A model generated the notes under the pieces. That model saw only the letters and a program-made list of their open reading frames with translations. It had not been told where the DNA came from and did no database searches. This document shows, in pieces, positions 26,401 to 41,400 of a DNA stretch of 64,000 bases. Both the position numbers and the translations under genes were made by a program. Source of the stretch: Gari tellinella (Eukaryota; Mollusca; Bivalvia; Cardiida; Psammobiidae); contig OV277871.1 in assembly GCA_922989275.2 (NCBI GenBank), positions 29,832,693-29,896,692 of the forward strand, in the 5' to 3' direction. Each line of letters begins with the position of its first letter. The stretch's first letter is position 1.

Positions 26401-29400
26401 GTAAAAAAAACTTGACAGTGAAAGAGTTAAAAGTGATCGGAATGACAAACAGTTCAGAGCCTGGTCAGACTCTGGGTTACGTTACATCTGTTCAGACTTC
26501 AAACTGTTTTTATTGGACATATTTGTTTTAGCATCAACACGTGTATTGGCAACCGATGTGAAATGAATTGTGAAAACGATGTTGCTTTAAACATTTATAT
26601 TTCTATTATCACAGTAGCAAGCCTTTAAGATTAATGCAAAGTATCAGATCAAGAATTACTTGGCATCTAATCTGGTTTAAAGTGCTTGTATTGGAAATAA
26701 TTGTTTTTGCATAAACGCGTAAAACATTACCATCTTACCTACTGTATGCGTTGTTAAAATGTTCATACAAATTATCTAATTTGAAGCACATCTACATGTA
26801 TAACAATTGATGGTTAATTATGTTTTAGTCAAGATGCTTTCATCAAAACTCCCTTTCAGGGTTCCATTGGGGACATCGATGTTCGACAAAGAGGTGCCAA
26901 TTGAAACTAAGTACAACAACAACATATATTACTGTAATTGTGATCAGCAGAAGAAGCAAGTGGACTGTACACTAGACGGAAAGGCTTTGCGCCCAGCCAT
27001 ACATGTAAGTTTATTAAATCTCAGTGAAACCTCTCTATAACGACCACTAAAACAGGGCTACAGTGCTTCCTTTCTACAACGACCCTACGGACAACTACAG
27101 TGCTCCCTCTCTAAAACGACACCCAATGGGAGACAACATATGTGTGCGTTGCTCGGAGGGAGTCGTTATAGGGAGGGAAATTGGCTTACATTTGTAAACA
27201 GCTTGAATCCAGATCAGACGCCGCGTAACGCGGCGTCTGATCTGGATTCAAGCTGTTTGTCACCCATCATTAAGGTTTTTTTTCTTTCAACATGTTCAAT
27301 AGGTAAACAGCAGACGACAAATTTAAGCAGACGGTATTGCAGCTATGAAAAGGTTGGGCATTAATGTCTTGTTCGGGGAACAGCGGCAATGGTCGTTGTA
27401 GAGAAGGAGTCGTTGTTGGGAGGGTCGTTGTAGGGAGGGAGCGCTGTATTTCCTCCTTACAACAATGCTTGTCTGCTGCTCCCCAAACAAGAAATTTATA
27501 CATAACGCTTTTACTGCTGCAATATCGTCTGCTTATGTGCCATTTACGAGTAAGTGGACATTTGTCAAAAGAAATATAAAGAAGAGTGACAAACAGCTTG
27601 AATCAAGATCAAACGTAAAGAAAACTAAGCCTTAATGTTCCCTCCATATACCAACTCCCTCCGAACAACACACACAATATGTGTCTCCCATTGGGTGTTG
27701 TTATAGAGAGAGCTCACATTGATTTAATAAAATACAGATGACTGCATTTATCAGTCACCTTCTCATTACATGTACAGCGGAGAATCTGTTATTCTTTCCC
27801 GTTTAAACGCAAACGTACGCAAACGCAAAGCACTAAAACGTAGAAAAGAACAACTTTTGGACAATTCTGATATTTCATGTTTATCTTGGTGGCAAACAGT
27901 TTGGAGCCTGATCAGACGCCGGGTTACCCGGCGTCTGATCTGGCTCCAAACTGTTTGCACTGCAAATAATAGTTTCAGCGTAAACGCGTTTATTTGGAAA
28001 GAATAACACATTCTCCACTGTAACACATTACAGTTGTCGAAATAGAGAGGTTTTACTTCAGTAAAGCCTCTCTTTGACGATTTCTTAAAGACATACGTGC
28101 GTAAATGAAATTTCCATAAGAATGTCTTTATACTTTGTTGACATATACACTTAACAATTCTGAGAAAGAAAAAAAACATATATCGGGTTACCGACCTTAA
28201 TTTTCAAATATTGGCTTTTACAAATATGACCCTTGATTTAAAACTGCAGCTGATTATCTTTATGTTTCTCTCTTTGCTAATTTGGTGCTATTAAATGTTA
28301 GCTAAGTGTTATTTCATCAAATTGATATCAATAAAGGATATGATAATGATTCTACTGGTAAAATGAAACAGTGAAAAAAATAATTGGGAAGCAAAATGTA
28401 CACTGACACCCTCTTTTGTAAGAAGTTTTTCAATTTTCGAAATAAAAATGTCATAAAAACAACTAAATTTTCATAATCACCCGGAACATATTTTTTTAAC
28501 TTGGCAGAAATAATGACTAGCCCAATACCAATCAGGAAATGTAAAGAAACCTAGGTGTCACCATACTCATTTATGAAATATGGTCAAAAGTCTAACCCTA
28601 TCCCCTTAGATTTTATACAGAAAATATACCTCCCCCAATAGCCCAATTGGGTCTCTGTTGGCCTAAAAATGAGAAATATTTATCCAATTTTTGCTTAAAT
28701 TGGTAAATCTATGAGTGTTTGTGAATACAACAGCATTTAATAAAGTTTTAGTTACTAAAAGCATTTACAGTACGGCTGATAAAAACATAAACATAAGTTC
28801 TACAAGAACTGCTACTCGGGCCAGTTTTTTTCAAATCTTGAAACAGTGCCTGTACGGAAAGGACTATATTTTACATAATTTACCAATGAGAACTTTTCAA
28901 AATTCATTTTTATGGTAATAAATGTATTGCAAACCAGAAAATATATAGTAATCATGTTATTTAAGAAGTTTATTTTTCTTCATTTTTAATATAGGCGAGT
29001 ATGTCTTTAAGTTTGTTAATTGTTAGATGGTTAAAGTACATGTGGATGACCTATGCATCAAGGTAACTGTAACACAGAAAGTTCCTTTAGGAGCTTTCTG
29101 ATTTACTGTCACCTTGCTTTAAGCTGTCACATAACTTTCATACAATCAATGAGCTTTCGTTTTAGTGGTCGTGATAGTGAGATTGTCCTGTAACCGTTTG
29201 TACAGTCGTTGTCTCCAAATTAAAAAGTGGACTATCCGAAATTAGTCGCTTTGACAAAATATGTTCTACCGCGTTTGGATCAATTTGTTCTCCACTTATA
29301 ATATCAAGAATGCAATGGTCTTTTCTACACTTATAAAACAAATCACACAAGTGTATTTGCAATACCAGACGGGCGTTTTATTTGTGCCACGTGAAAGGCA

Positions 29401-32400
29401 ATGTATGCTGACAAGTGCCTAAATAGATCAAACATTTTGCGGTATCAATGGTTACATCAGCAACATTTACTATGGATTAGAAACCATTGAAAAAGCATTC
29501 ACCGACCGAAATTATATCTACAAATATGGATATAAATCCCTTACATTCTAGAACAAAACTCGATTATCCTAAAAAACTTTCGAATAAAGACGAAAACGTT
29601 ATATATAGTATTCGAAAAAGAGTTCTGAAAAAGAAACACTAAAACACAGATGGGTTGAACCGAATCGCCCAGGAAAACAACAGAGATAAAACATTTATGA
29701 AAACTCTGGAAACTTGTGTCTGATCGTCTCTATCGCATGTAGTCAAATGCACTGTCCACTTGATCCATTAGATATCTGTCAGATCGCAAGAATTTCGGAC
29801 CTCATTCTTTGTAGATATATGGTTTTACATGTAAAGAAATATCAAAGCATATAAACATTTAATAGTTTTAATAATGCGGTTAATATGTATTCTTTTCCAA
29901 ATTAAGATGTTTTTTCTCAAGAACTTTGACTGTCCATGGCAAACTGTTTGGACGTAGATTAGGACTGTAACTGTGAAGAGAATACTTGTCTTATGGAAAT
30001 AGTCTAGACCCTGGTCTGTCTTGTTTGTCATTTTGCAATATGTAGCTAAATTACAATATGAACAGTCAAAATTAGTCTCGACTAAATTGGAAATTGAAAT
30101 TTTCTAGACTCGATTAAATTGGAAATTGACATTTTCCATGGAAGGTTTCAGGGGTGAATGGATTAACTATTAGAATTTCAAAATGTTGATATATTAAAAA
30201 TAGAATCGAACATTCTTGCTCAATAAATTCTCATTTTTAATGAAATCGTTTACGAAAATAATCATGACACTCGCTAAGAGTCGTGTCGTTATACAGTGGA
30301 GAGAATGTTATTCTGTCCCGTTTAAACGCAAACTTTTTGACAATTCTGAATGTTGATTTTAACCTGGACTGCAAACAGTTAGAGCCTGATCAGACGCCGG
30401 GTTTCCCGGCATCTGATCTGGCTCCTAACTGTTTGCATTGGAAAATAATAGATTTACAGTAAACGCGTTTATTGGGAAAGAATAACGTTTTTCCACTGTA
30501 TTTTAGTCAACTGTATTACGAAACGTCGTACGACAAAAACGGTATTAAGTCAAAACTTTAAAATGCATCAAATATCTGATTTATCCATCTAATCCTAGAA
30601 ACAAAAAATAATGAGAATTTTAGAATCTTACTTACGACAATATCCGCTGTACTACGTTTTGTAAGACGGACGCATGTTTGTAAAACATGATAAGTAATGA
30701 TCACTCGTGTCATATTCTCTATGTTTTGTTTTTCAGACTAGATGTTCTTCGTGTTCTCAAATAACAGTTCAGGGCAATCAACCACGAAACGGTCGTAGGC
30801 GCAGGAACGCACCTTTAGTGGACACCGAAGGGCCTCAGAAATACTATTTTGATTACGGCTTTCGTAAGATACAATACATTTGTTATTCTACAGTGGAGAA
30901 TCTGTTATTCTTTCCCAATAAACGCGTTTACGCTAAAACTATTATTTCAATTACAAACAGTTTGGAGCCAGATCAGACGCCGGGTAACCCGGCGTCTGAT
31001 CAGGCTCCAAACTGTTTGCAACCAAGATAAAAATGAATTATCAGAATTGTCCAAAAGTTGTACTTTTCTACGTTTTAGTGCTTTGCGTTTGCGTTTCGTT
31101 TGCGTTTAAACGGGAAAGAATAACAGATTCTCCACTGTATCCCGTTTAAACGCAAACTAAACACACTGGCAATGCAGCGTACATGAGAAAATTGCAATGT
31201 TTTAACTCTTTCCTCCCTGAAACTTTAAATGGACAATTCCAGTTTCAATTTAAGTCTAGTCCATTTCTGACTTTTAAGGGTTGTTTTTGTCAATGTTTGG
31301 CATTAGGGCAAACAGTGAAGACCCTGATCAGAGGGCTCCTAGGAGCCCTCTGATATGGGTCTTCACTGTTTACATAGGATAAGTGTACTATTCACATGTA
31401 CACTTTTTGCAAAGGACGCCAATATGCGGGACTAGGGTTCAAAGGGTTAAAAAGCTTGAAGATTGTTAAACCCTTATAATGCAAAGCTCAACATGGCTTA
31501 CATTTACAAAAATGTCAAATATGTAATTTTGAGAAACAATCTTGAGCAGACGTTAATCTTAAGCAGACGGTATTGCAGCAGTGAAAGAGTAAAATACCTT
31601 ATTTGGGGAACAGTGGCAAGCAATGTTTTTAGGAGGAAACCGTTGGTCACAAGGCCGTTGTCAGAGAGCCGTTATAGAGAAGGAGCACTGTAGAAGGATA
31701 TGTTTTAAAAAAAAGTCATTCGAAGATAGATACATTGCTATACGTAGTCGCTTTATACATATTAAATGGTATTTTACTGTAGGTTAACACTTATCCTGTA
31801 TGTAGCTGCCACCTGTCAGTGAAATAGTTAAACACCTTATTTGGAGAACAGTGGCAAGCAATGTTTTTAGGAGGAAACCGTTGGTCACAAGGCCGTTGTC
31901 AGAGAGTCGTTATAGAGAAGGAGCACTGTAGAAGGATATGTTTTAAAAAAAAGTCATTCGAAGATAGATACATTGCTATACGTAGTCGCTTTATACATAT
32001 TAAATGGTATTTTACTGTAGGTTAACACTTATCCTGTATGTAGCTGCCACCTGTCAGTGAAATAGTTAAACACCTTATTTGGAGAACAGTGGCAAGCAAT
32101 GTTTTTAGGAGGAAACCGTTGGTCACAAGGCCGTTGTCAGAGAGCCGTTATAGAGAAGGAGCACTGTAGAAGGATATGTTTTAAAAAAAAGTCATTCGAA
32201 GATAGATACATTGCTATACGTAGTCGCTTTATACATATTAAATGGTATTTTACTGTAGGTTAACACTTATCCTGTATGTAGCTGCCACCTGTCAGTGAAA
32301 TAGTTAAACACCTTATTTGGAGAACAGTGGCAAGCAATGTTTTTAGGAGGAAACCGTTGGTCACAAGGCCGTTGTCAGAGAGCCGTTATAGAGAAGGGGC

Positions 32401-35400
32401 ACTGTAGAAGGATATAGTTTAAAGCCAATCGAAACAGATACATTGCTACAGTGGAGAATCTGTTATTCTTTCCCAATAAGCGCGTTTACGCTAAAACTAT
32501 TATTTGCAGTGCAAACAGTTTGGAGCCAGATCAGACGCCGGGTAACCCGGCGTCTGATCAGGCTCCAAACTGTTTGCCACCAAGATAAACATGAAATATC
32601 AGAATTGTCAAAAAGTTGTTCTTTTCTACGTTTTAGCGCTTTGCGTTTGCGTACGTTTGCGTTTTAACGGGAAAGAATAACAGATTCTCCACTGTATATG
32701 TAGTCGCTTTATGATATAAAATGGTAGTTTACTGCAGGTTAACAGTTATCCTGTATGTAGCTGCCACCTGTCAGTGAAAGAGTTAAACACCTTATTTGGG
32801 GAACAGTGGCAAGCAATGTATTTAGGAGGAAACCGATGGTCACAGGGCCGTTGTCAGAGAGCCGTTATAGAGAAGGAGCACTGTAGAAGGATATGTTTTA
32901 AAGCCAATCGAAGACAGATACATTGCTACAGTGGAGAATCTGTTATTCTTTCCCAATAAACGCGTTTACGCTAAAACTATTATTTGCAGTGCAAACAGTT
33001 TGGAGCCAGATCAGACGCCGGGTAACCCGGCGTCTGATCAGGTTCCAAACTGTTTGCCACCAAGATAAACATGAAATATCAGAATTGACCAAAAGTTGTT
33101 CTTTTCTACGTTTTAGCGCTTTGCGTTTGCGTACGTTTGCGTTTAAACGGGAAAGAATAACAGATTCTCCACTGTATATGTAGTCGCTTTATGATATTCA
33201 ATGGTAGTTTACTGCAGGTTAACAGTTATCCTGTATGTAGCTGCCACCTGTCCCTTTAACTCTGCCTATATACAGTGGGGAAGAAGTTATTCTATCCCGT
33301 TTAAACGCAAACGAAACGCAAACGCATTGCACTAAAATATAGGAAAATGACAAAGTATTGACAATTCTAATTATTCATTTTAATTTGAGTGGCAAACAGT
33401 TTCTATCCTGGTCAGACGCCGGGTTACTCGGCGTCTGACAAGGCTCAAGAATGTTTGCAATGAAAATAATCGTGCCGTAATATTCACGTGTTTCGTGAAA
33501 TCATTAACAAAACACGGTTTAGATCCAATTGGATCACGCTCTTTGTAGCACTATTTAAAGTTACAAGTTCTCTCTATATATATCTAGACATTTTTCAAGT
33601 CCTCCTATATCAAAGACATTTAAAAAAAAAGATATACGTTTTTCAGACTTTTCACTATTTATCTCCTGGTTTTCTTTTCACTCCGTTTAAAATCATCATC
33701 AGTACTCTCAAATACTGATTTATCAATCGATGACTTTAATTTTGCATCTTTAGGCTTATTACTAGTATATACTATGAACATGTACTAACTTTTTTCTTTC
33801 TTTTTTTTTACTTTTTTTTGACAGACAGAATTCTTTATTGACTTAAACTTTTTTTTTTCTTTTTTTTTTTTTTAATTTCGGCTGTCATGCAGCCCATTTA
33901 TTGTACCCCGTCATAGGTGAGAGAAGGTCGGGGACCCATCCTCATACCCATCTCACATTAGTCATATTATATATCATTTACAAAGCAACATAAAAGAAGG
34001 CTTTCCGACCCTTTTGGTGTTAAATATTGTTCTTGAGTATTGTTTTAACATATATGTGATTTTCAAAAAGTATTTTTGAATAATGATTATAAATATTTTT
34101 CAAATTTATTAGATTTTGTCTTGTTATAAAACACAAATAATGAAGACCCAGGACCAACCACCACTTCCATGAACTGCATAGTTATGCTCTGGGACTGTAC
34201 TATTTGTCTATATTGGCACCAAAAGCGTCGACACTTACATGCTGTAAACAATAAACACTAGACTTAACTACAAGGGGTTTTTCAATTTTTTAAGTTGATG
34301 CTTACTCAAAAATAGACTTGCCTATCTAAAAGTAAAGAAAAATGTGCAAGTTGAACAAAAGTTTGTCTGACCTCCAGATGGGTTTCCATGTAAAGCATAA
34401 AGCATATTTTTCTTTTCAGCAATATTTTTGTAACTAATGAATACAAGTTTTATATATCAACCTGATTTCCTAATTAATAATATTAATAACAACAAAAGTC
34501 TTTTAAGATGACGGTGCCCCTCTATATATAAAATGCAATATGTCTAAATACATGTATAGGTTTTCCATCTAATTTGACTGTAAAGGTTGAAGTTATTTAA
34601 ATACATTTATAATATATCTCAGAAAATTAGATTGGTCACAGTCAAGGTCAATGAGAGGTCAATGTCAAATAGGTATATGTCAGCTGAAAGGTCTTGTCAC
34701 AAGTGGTTATATTTCCAACTACACGTATCAAGGAGATCCATGACTAATAAGGGAGTAATGGCCAATCTTGGAATATTTTGGGAAATTAGCTTCAAGGTCA
34801 AGGTTAAAAAGTATATATCATCCTAGAAGTGTTCTCCAAAGGGATGGTGTATCCAAGATTGAAATATATCACTTCAGTAATGGAGAAGTTATGCGCAGTG
34901 TTTAGGTTTCAGACTTGATGACTGATAGTTAGACAGACTGATTAACAAGCAGATCAAACACTATAATTATGCCGCGCTTCGGTGCTAAAAAGAAATCTAA
35001 GGTATTGAAAGTAGGGGGACATGCAAATATTATATATATTCTGACGAATATATGACGTAAATTAAAGTTCTAGAGGCCACACAATTGTGAACATGTACTA
35101 AATGACCCACTCATGTTAGTTATTACTTTCTATTGTTAGTCTCGTGTCGTGTAAACCTAGTTTTATGTCAGATGATGAATTGGTAAATATGCGTTTTGTG
35201 TATGATATTCTCAGTGGTACTTTTTTCTTATAATTTCTTCTTTCTATCATTCAGTGTGGTTTCCAACTCTGGGGAGTTTTCCAACAAAGAGCGGTATAAC
35301 CCAGACTGATGCCGAGAAGGCATGTAAAGATGCTATGAATACCAACCCTGTCGTGAAGAAGTGTGTCGCTGATATAGGCACTGACATAACAGCAGACCTG

Positions 35401-38400
35401 GAATCGTGTGTGGACGATATCAAGGTAACACCCGCCCCCCACAACCCTTTTACAATGGAGAGGACAATAGTATTTCCGTTACATCCATTTCCATATCAAT
35501 ACGCCTTTTTACGCCTATAATTAGTTCCTGCAATGGAGAAAATACATCCTTTGATGCAGATTATAAACCATAAGAAATAGTTTCTATATCCTAGCAGATG
35601 GTACATGCACTTTAAAGCAGGTTGAAAGTTAAGTAAAATACGCCTTCAGGTGTGTTCTGCTTTACATTCAACCTGCTTTAAGAGGTCATCTGTCTTCAAG
35701 AGTAGAAAATGACAAAGAGGTAATGGGTTTGTCGCAAACGGAACGCAATGCAATGAAATGCAGATTTTTTTGTTTTGTTTTAACTCATTGAGCCCTAGTG
35801 ACGCATATATGCGTCATTTACCAAATGTGTACCTGTTAAGAGTACACTGTTCTAATGCAAACAATGAAGTCCCTAATTAGAGGGCTCCTGCAGGAGCCCT
35901 CTAATCAGGGATTTCCCTGTTCGTCATTTTTTAATATAGTATGAAAAACAACCATAAATAATTTAAATGGACCAGCCTTTATTGTAAATTTGAATAGTCC
36001 ATTGGAAGTTTCAGGGGACAATGAGTTAATATCTAACGATTTATTTTGATCTGAGTGGCAAAACGTTTGGGACATGTTCAGACTACAAACTGTTTGCAGT
36101 GGGCATGAACGTGTTAATACATTTGTACCCACGATCCCATATATAGGACATAGTCAAACAGTGTAGACTCTGATCAGACGCCGCATCATGCGGCGTCTGA
36201 TCAGAGTCGACACTGTTTGCTGATAGGAATTTCAATATAAAACAAAATGAAAATTTTGACCAGGCAAAATGGTTTAGTCGAATAGAAACTATAGCCTGTT
36301 TTTCTACAGTTGAATTTCAATTAAATACATTTTATTTACCCATTCATGTCCAACCCCATTGTTCTCCCTATGTGTTAATTCTGAGGTTAACCTGTATAGC
36401 ACGTGGATTGTATTCTTCAACAATTATACCAATTCAATTCAATTCAACTGTTATTTGCTTTAAACATACAAAATGTCCATAGCCATACAACATATTATAA
36501 ACATATATAGATCTTTTTATTCAAGTCTCATCTGTGTACATAACATATAATAGCAAATATCACATATACAACACATATGGCGTACACAACCATTCTTTAT
36601 AAGAATTATAAGAGACTATCACAGTTCAAGTAGCAAAGACATAATTCGATTCATTAGTTATTATTATATAAATATATACAAAGGTAAGACCACATGGATG
36701 TTGCTAATCGTTGAACTAAAAAGTGCAATAAGACAAAAGCTGAAAAAATCTGAGATTCAAAAAGTACACTAATGCGTATTATTAAGAAATGAATGAAATA
36801 ATTCGTTTTCATCTTTGATCAGATAAGAAATGATCTGATTAGCAACAAACACATGTTATAGGTAAGACTTTAATCTATATTGAATAAGAAAAATATGCAT
36901 TACTTACATAAAAGATGAGTTCTTCTATTTAAAATATTAAAACAGGTTTTGGCACATATACGTATCAGACTGGGATGGGTAAATAAAACATGACTAACAA
37001 TATTCTATAGTGCTAACCAGGACGTACAATTACATTAGCAGGAGAAAAGTATGAAATATGTGAGACTGCAGTAATCAAGCATTCCGTAGCATACAACACA
37101 ATATGTATTAACACTAACATTATATTTAAGATAAACTAAGGTTTTTAAAATAGCACGGAATACCATATTTAATTACAAAATGTTTGAAACTCTGAATGAG
37201 AACGTTTATGCATCACTGGTAGAAAATGTCTCTAAGTCGAACAATCTCGGTTCTTAACTTTGAATTATGGAACTATTTCACTTAACCCCTTCACTGCCGT
37301 GACGTCATCAATTTTAAACAATTGTCGTTTGCTTTTATTTCTAAAATTAAATATTTAGTTAGTTTGACTTATGAAATATTGAAATGAGTGTAAAACAGTT
37401 TGTATCCTGATCAGAGGTCGCGTTTCGCGGCGTCTGATCAGGATCCAAGCTGTTTTCAAATTACTAGTGTACTCGGGGTAAGGGAGTAAAGGGGTTAAGC
37501 GAGATCGAAATATCAAGGTTTGGACTTTCTGATATTGGTTTTAGCAAATGGACAACTTCGAGTTTATCATGAGTGCGGTGGATTCAGTGATCATGGACTG
37601 TGTGGAGGAGGCAATTAAGAATCCTCAATTCTACGACAACTCCACCGGACTTCCCCCGGCATTTATTACAACAGATCGGTGTCCTTCGGAGTGTTCCGGA
37701 AATGGCATTTGTCATCACGGAGTTTGTCGATGTAACACGGGTTTCACCGGCGATGCGTGTGACTTTAACACAGCGAAATTGCCTCAGCTATCCGGCATCG
37801 ATACGTAAGTATATATACATAAACGCATTCAAGTTGCAAACTATAGGACAGTGTAAACCCAGGTTTTGAATAGTTGGTTCCCCAAAACATTTGTCATTTT
37901 ATCAGTAGATGTAGGTTTGTTTGTGCAATTTTGTATAGAAACCATCCAGATAAATTTTCTGTTCCCTGTATATAACCATAATTGTAAATTTAGTCGAAAA
38001 CGTAAACACTAATTTGGCACAAACTCCAGTTTTTCTGGCAATCTATCGTCTCTTTCTACACTGATCCTGCTACAGTGGAGAATACGTTATTCTTTCCCGT
38101 TTAAACGAAACGAAACGCAAACGCAAAACACTAAAACGTAGAAATAAACAATGTTTCGACAATTCTAACAATTGATATTAAGCTGAGTGGCAAACAGTTT
38201 GGAGCCAGATCAGACGCCAGGTTACCCGGCGTCTGATATGGCTCCAAACGGTTTGCAATCGAAATAATAGTTTTAGTGTAAACGCGTTTATTGGGAAAGA
38301 ATAACGTTTTCTGCACTGTAAGTGTTGGCTATCTGCATGTACTTATTGATTGAGTACATTTGGAATCCTTTTTTGTCTGTCAACTTATTTTGCTTCTTAC

Positions 38401-41400
38401 CCGTAGTACGTTTGAGTCATTCATTGGACTTACGAAGCAGCCAATGATACAGAAGATAAGACGTTATTTTCCCCAATAAACAATAAAAAATTATTTTTTC
38501 CTTCCTTTCACAACTTCCTCCAAGCATCACACACAATATGTGTGGCCAATAAGGTGTTGTAGCGGGAGCACTGTGCTCTAGATTATAGTATAATCTGCAA
38601 ATTACATTCGTGTTCAAACTGTTTAGAGTTCTCAAACTAGTCATTTTAGAAAAGTCAAAATCGAAAATCCTCTTCTTTATCGTTTTCTAAAAGACTCATT
38701 TAATAAATCCAATACACTTCTATAACTCATCTAATACAATGTATCTGTTATTGGCGCAACGGCAGTGAATGCGTTACAGTGGAAAATCTGTTATTCTTTC
38801 CCGATAAACGCGTTTACGCTAAAACTATTTTTTCTTTTACAAACAGTTTGGAGCCAGATCAGACGCCGGGTTACCCGGCGTCTGATCAGGCTCCAAACTG
38901 TTTGCCACTATGATAAACATGAAATATCAGATTTGTCCAAAAGTTGTTCTTTTCTCCGTTTTAGTGCTTTGCGTTTGCGTACGTTTGCGTTTAAACGGGA
39001 AAGAATAACATATTTTCCACTGTATTGGCGCAACTGCAGTGAATGCGTTAAAACAAGAATGACACGGGTCAATTTAAATATTCCTTATTACAGCATGGAC
39101 AGCATTTACACTTTCACTCTCAATGGCGACATAAAGCGCCTTTGCAAACAGTTGTGATCCTATCAGACGCCGCTTAACGCGTTATCTGATCAGGATCAAA
39201 ACTGTTTGCCGTTTGTTTTAAAATAATGTCAATTATTCTGCCTTAAATCTGACTAAGAATCGATATTGCAGCCAACAATATTGAAGCAGACGACAATACG
39301 GCAGTGAATTGGTAAAACATCACGATAAATGTGATAATGAAATGATTAAGAACATATTGAGGCATTGGAATAAAACATTTCTCTTAAAACCAATCTGTGC
39401 CTAGCGTCCAAAACAAGTTGCATATACAAACAGTGTAGACTGCATTTTGCGGCATCTGATCAGAATCTACACTGTTGATATTAATTCTAATATCAAACAA
39501 AACGAAAATTAAAATTTAGACCATGCACTCTGTATATAACTTGTGTTATTCCTGTACAGTGGAGAAAACGTTATTCTTTCCCGTTTAAACGCAAACGTAC
39601 GCAAACGCAAAGCGCTAAAACGTAGAAAAGAACAACTTTTTGACAATTCTGATATTTTATGTTTATCATGGTGGCAAACAGTTTGGAGCCTGATCAGACG
39701 CCGGGTTAACCGGCGTCTGATCTGGCTCCAAACTGTTTGCACTGGGAATAATAGTTTTAGCGTAAACGCGTTTATTGGGAAAGAATAACATTCTCCACTG
39801 TGTATAAACACGAAATAATTCACTCGGCATACATCGGTTAACTCTTTGAACCCTAGTCACACATACATGCGTCATTTTCAAACAACATACATTTAAGGAG
39901 TACAATTGTCCTATGCAAACAGTGTAAACCCTGATAAGAGGGCTCCTTAAGGAGTCATTTGATTAGGGTCCATACTGTTTGTCGTTTTGAGAAATATTGT
40001 AAAAAGTATCCCTAAAATGTCACAAATGAACTAGACTACATTGAAAACTAGAAATGTCCTTTTGAGGTTTCAGGGAGGGAATAGTTAAACTTTTCTCTGT
40101 CATAGACAGCCATTTTCCAAATACAGTCGAACTTCAATATCTCAAACTCGGTTAAGTCGAATATACCAGTATTTCAAAGTTAAAACGTGGCTTCGACATA
40201 ACCGAGTATGAAATAATGAAGTTCATGTGTCGACATATCGGATAGATCGAGTTAAGCAAGTTCGAGATATCGAAGTTCGACTCCGTTCTATATGAGACAT
40301 CAACACCAGATAATGACAAATGATTGGACGAATCTCGCTTGAACATTTTTTGGGTGATTAGATATAACGCGAGCTTGGGGTGTTAATTCAAATCTTACGA
40401 CGAAAATGAAAATCAATTGCAATTGTCGTTTAAAAATACCACACAGTCCCAATTACTGTTTAATTTTGAAAAAACAATTAGTGAGCTTGATGAACTACAG
40501 TGTAACTTCTATAAACTAAACACCCCAAAAACTGGAAGTATCTCTGAAAACCGGATGCTAGAGAACCGGAAGTCTCTGAAATGGATGAACCCAAGAAAAC
40601 TTGAATTTTCTTAAAATCGATTACTGTTAAAAACCTCTATTACGACCACTAAAACGAAGGTTAATTGATTTTATAAAAGACAGGTGACACCTTTAAGCCA
40701 TCAGACCGTAAGGAGCTTTCTATTTTACTATCACTTTGCTTTAAGCGATACCTGTCACCTTATGATAAATACACTTAAGTGGTTGTAATTAACTCTTTGA
40801 ACCCTAGTCCCGCATATAGGCGTGCTTTTCAAACAGTGTACATGTGAATAGTACACTTGTCCTATGCAAACAGTGAAGACCCTGATCAGAGGGCTCCGAT
40901 AGGAGCCCTCTGATCAGGTTCTTCACTATTTGTCACAATGCCAAATATTGACAAAAACAACCCTTAAAAGTCAGAAATGGACTAGACTAAAATGGAAACT
41001 GGAATTTTCCATTTAAAGTTTCAGGGAGGAAAGAGTTAAGAGAGGTTTTACTGTACTTAAATGTCTAAAAATCGGACACACCTTTTTAACATTATTTATT
41101 TAAGATTTAATTAAGGAATGTTGTATCGCTTTAGCTATGACCTGACTGCTTATTTGATTTATTGTGAATGATGCTAAACTGATTCATACCCGAAACTTGT
41201 AATAAACATTCAAATTTCCAGATATATCTGGTCAATTTTCACTGTTTAGGATTGCTCGGAAAGATATACATTAAGAAATATTATTATGTTCGACCAAGTA
41301 TGTTGATAATAAAACATTACTTTTTAATTTGGCAAAGTATATCCAAGAAGCTTTCATATTCCGTAATTCTATAGTTAACGATGTTTAAGATGATTTGTAT

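Larger units (their letters stand above)
31540..33252 (+). repeat. 238-bp tandem array built on a family C end
   Basis: Units start with gaacagtggcaagcaatg at 31611, 31849, 32087, 32325 and 32804 (period 238 for the first four). Each contains ggccgttgtcagagagccgt, then tagagaaggagcactgta, a family C right end. The last two units each carry a family A insertion after cattgcTA. Units 1-4 are almost identical. Confidence 0.92.

Noticed and set aside
31540..33252. Regular repeats considered as a CRISPR-like array
   Set aside because: Units are 238-bp head-to-tail duplications without unique spacers, in an animal intron.
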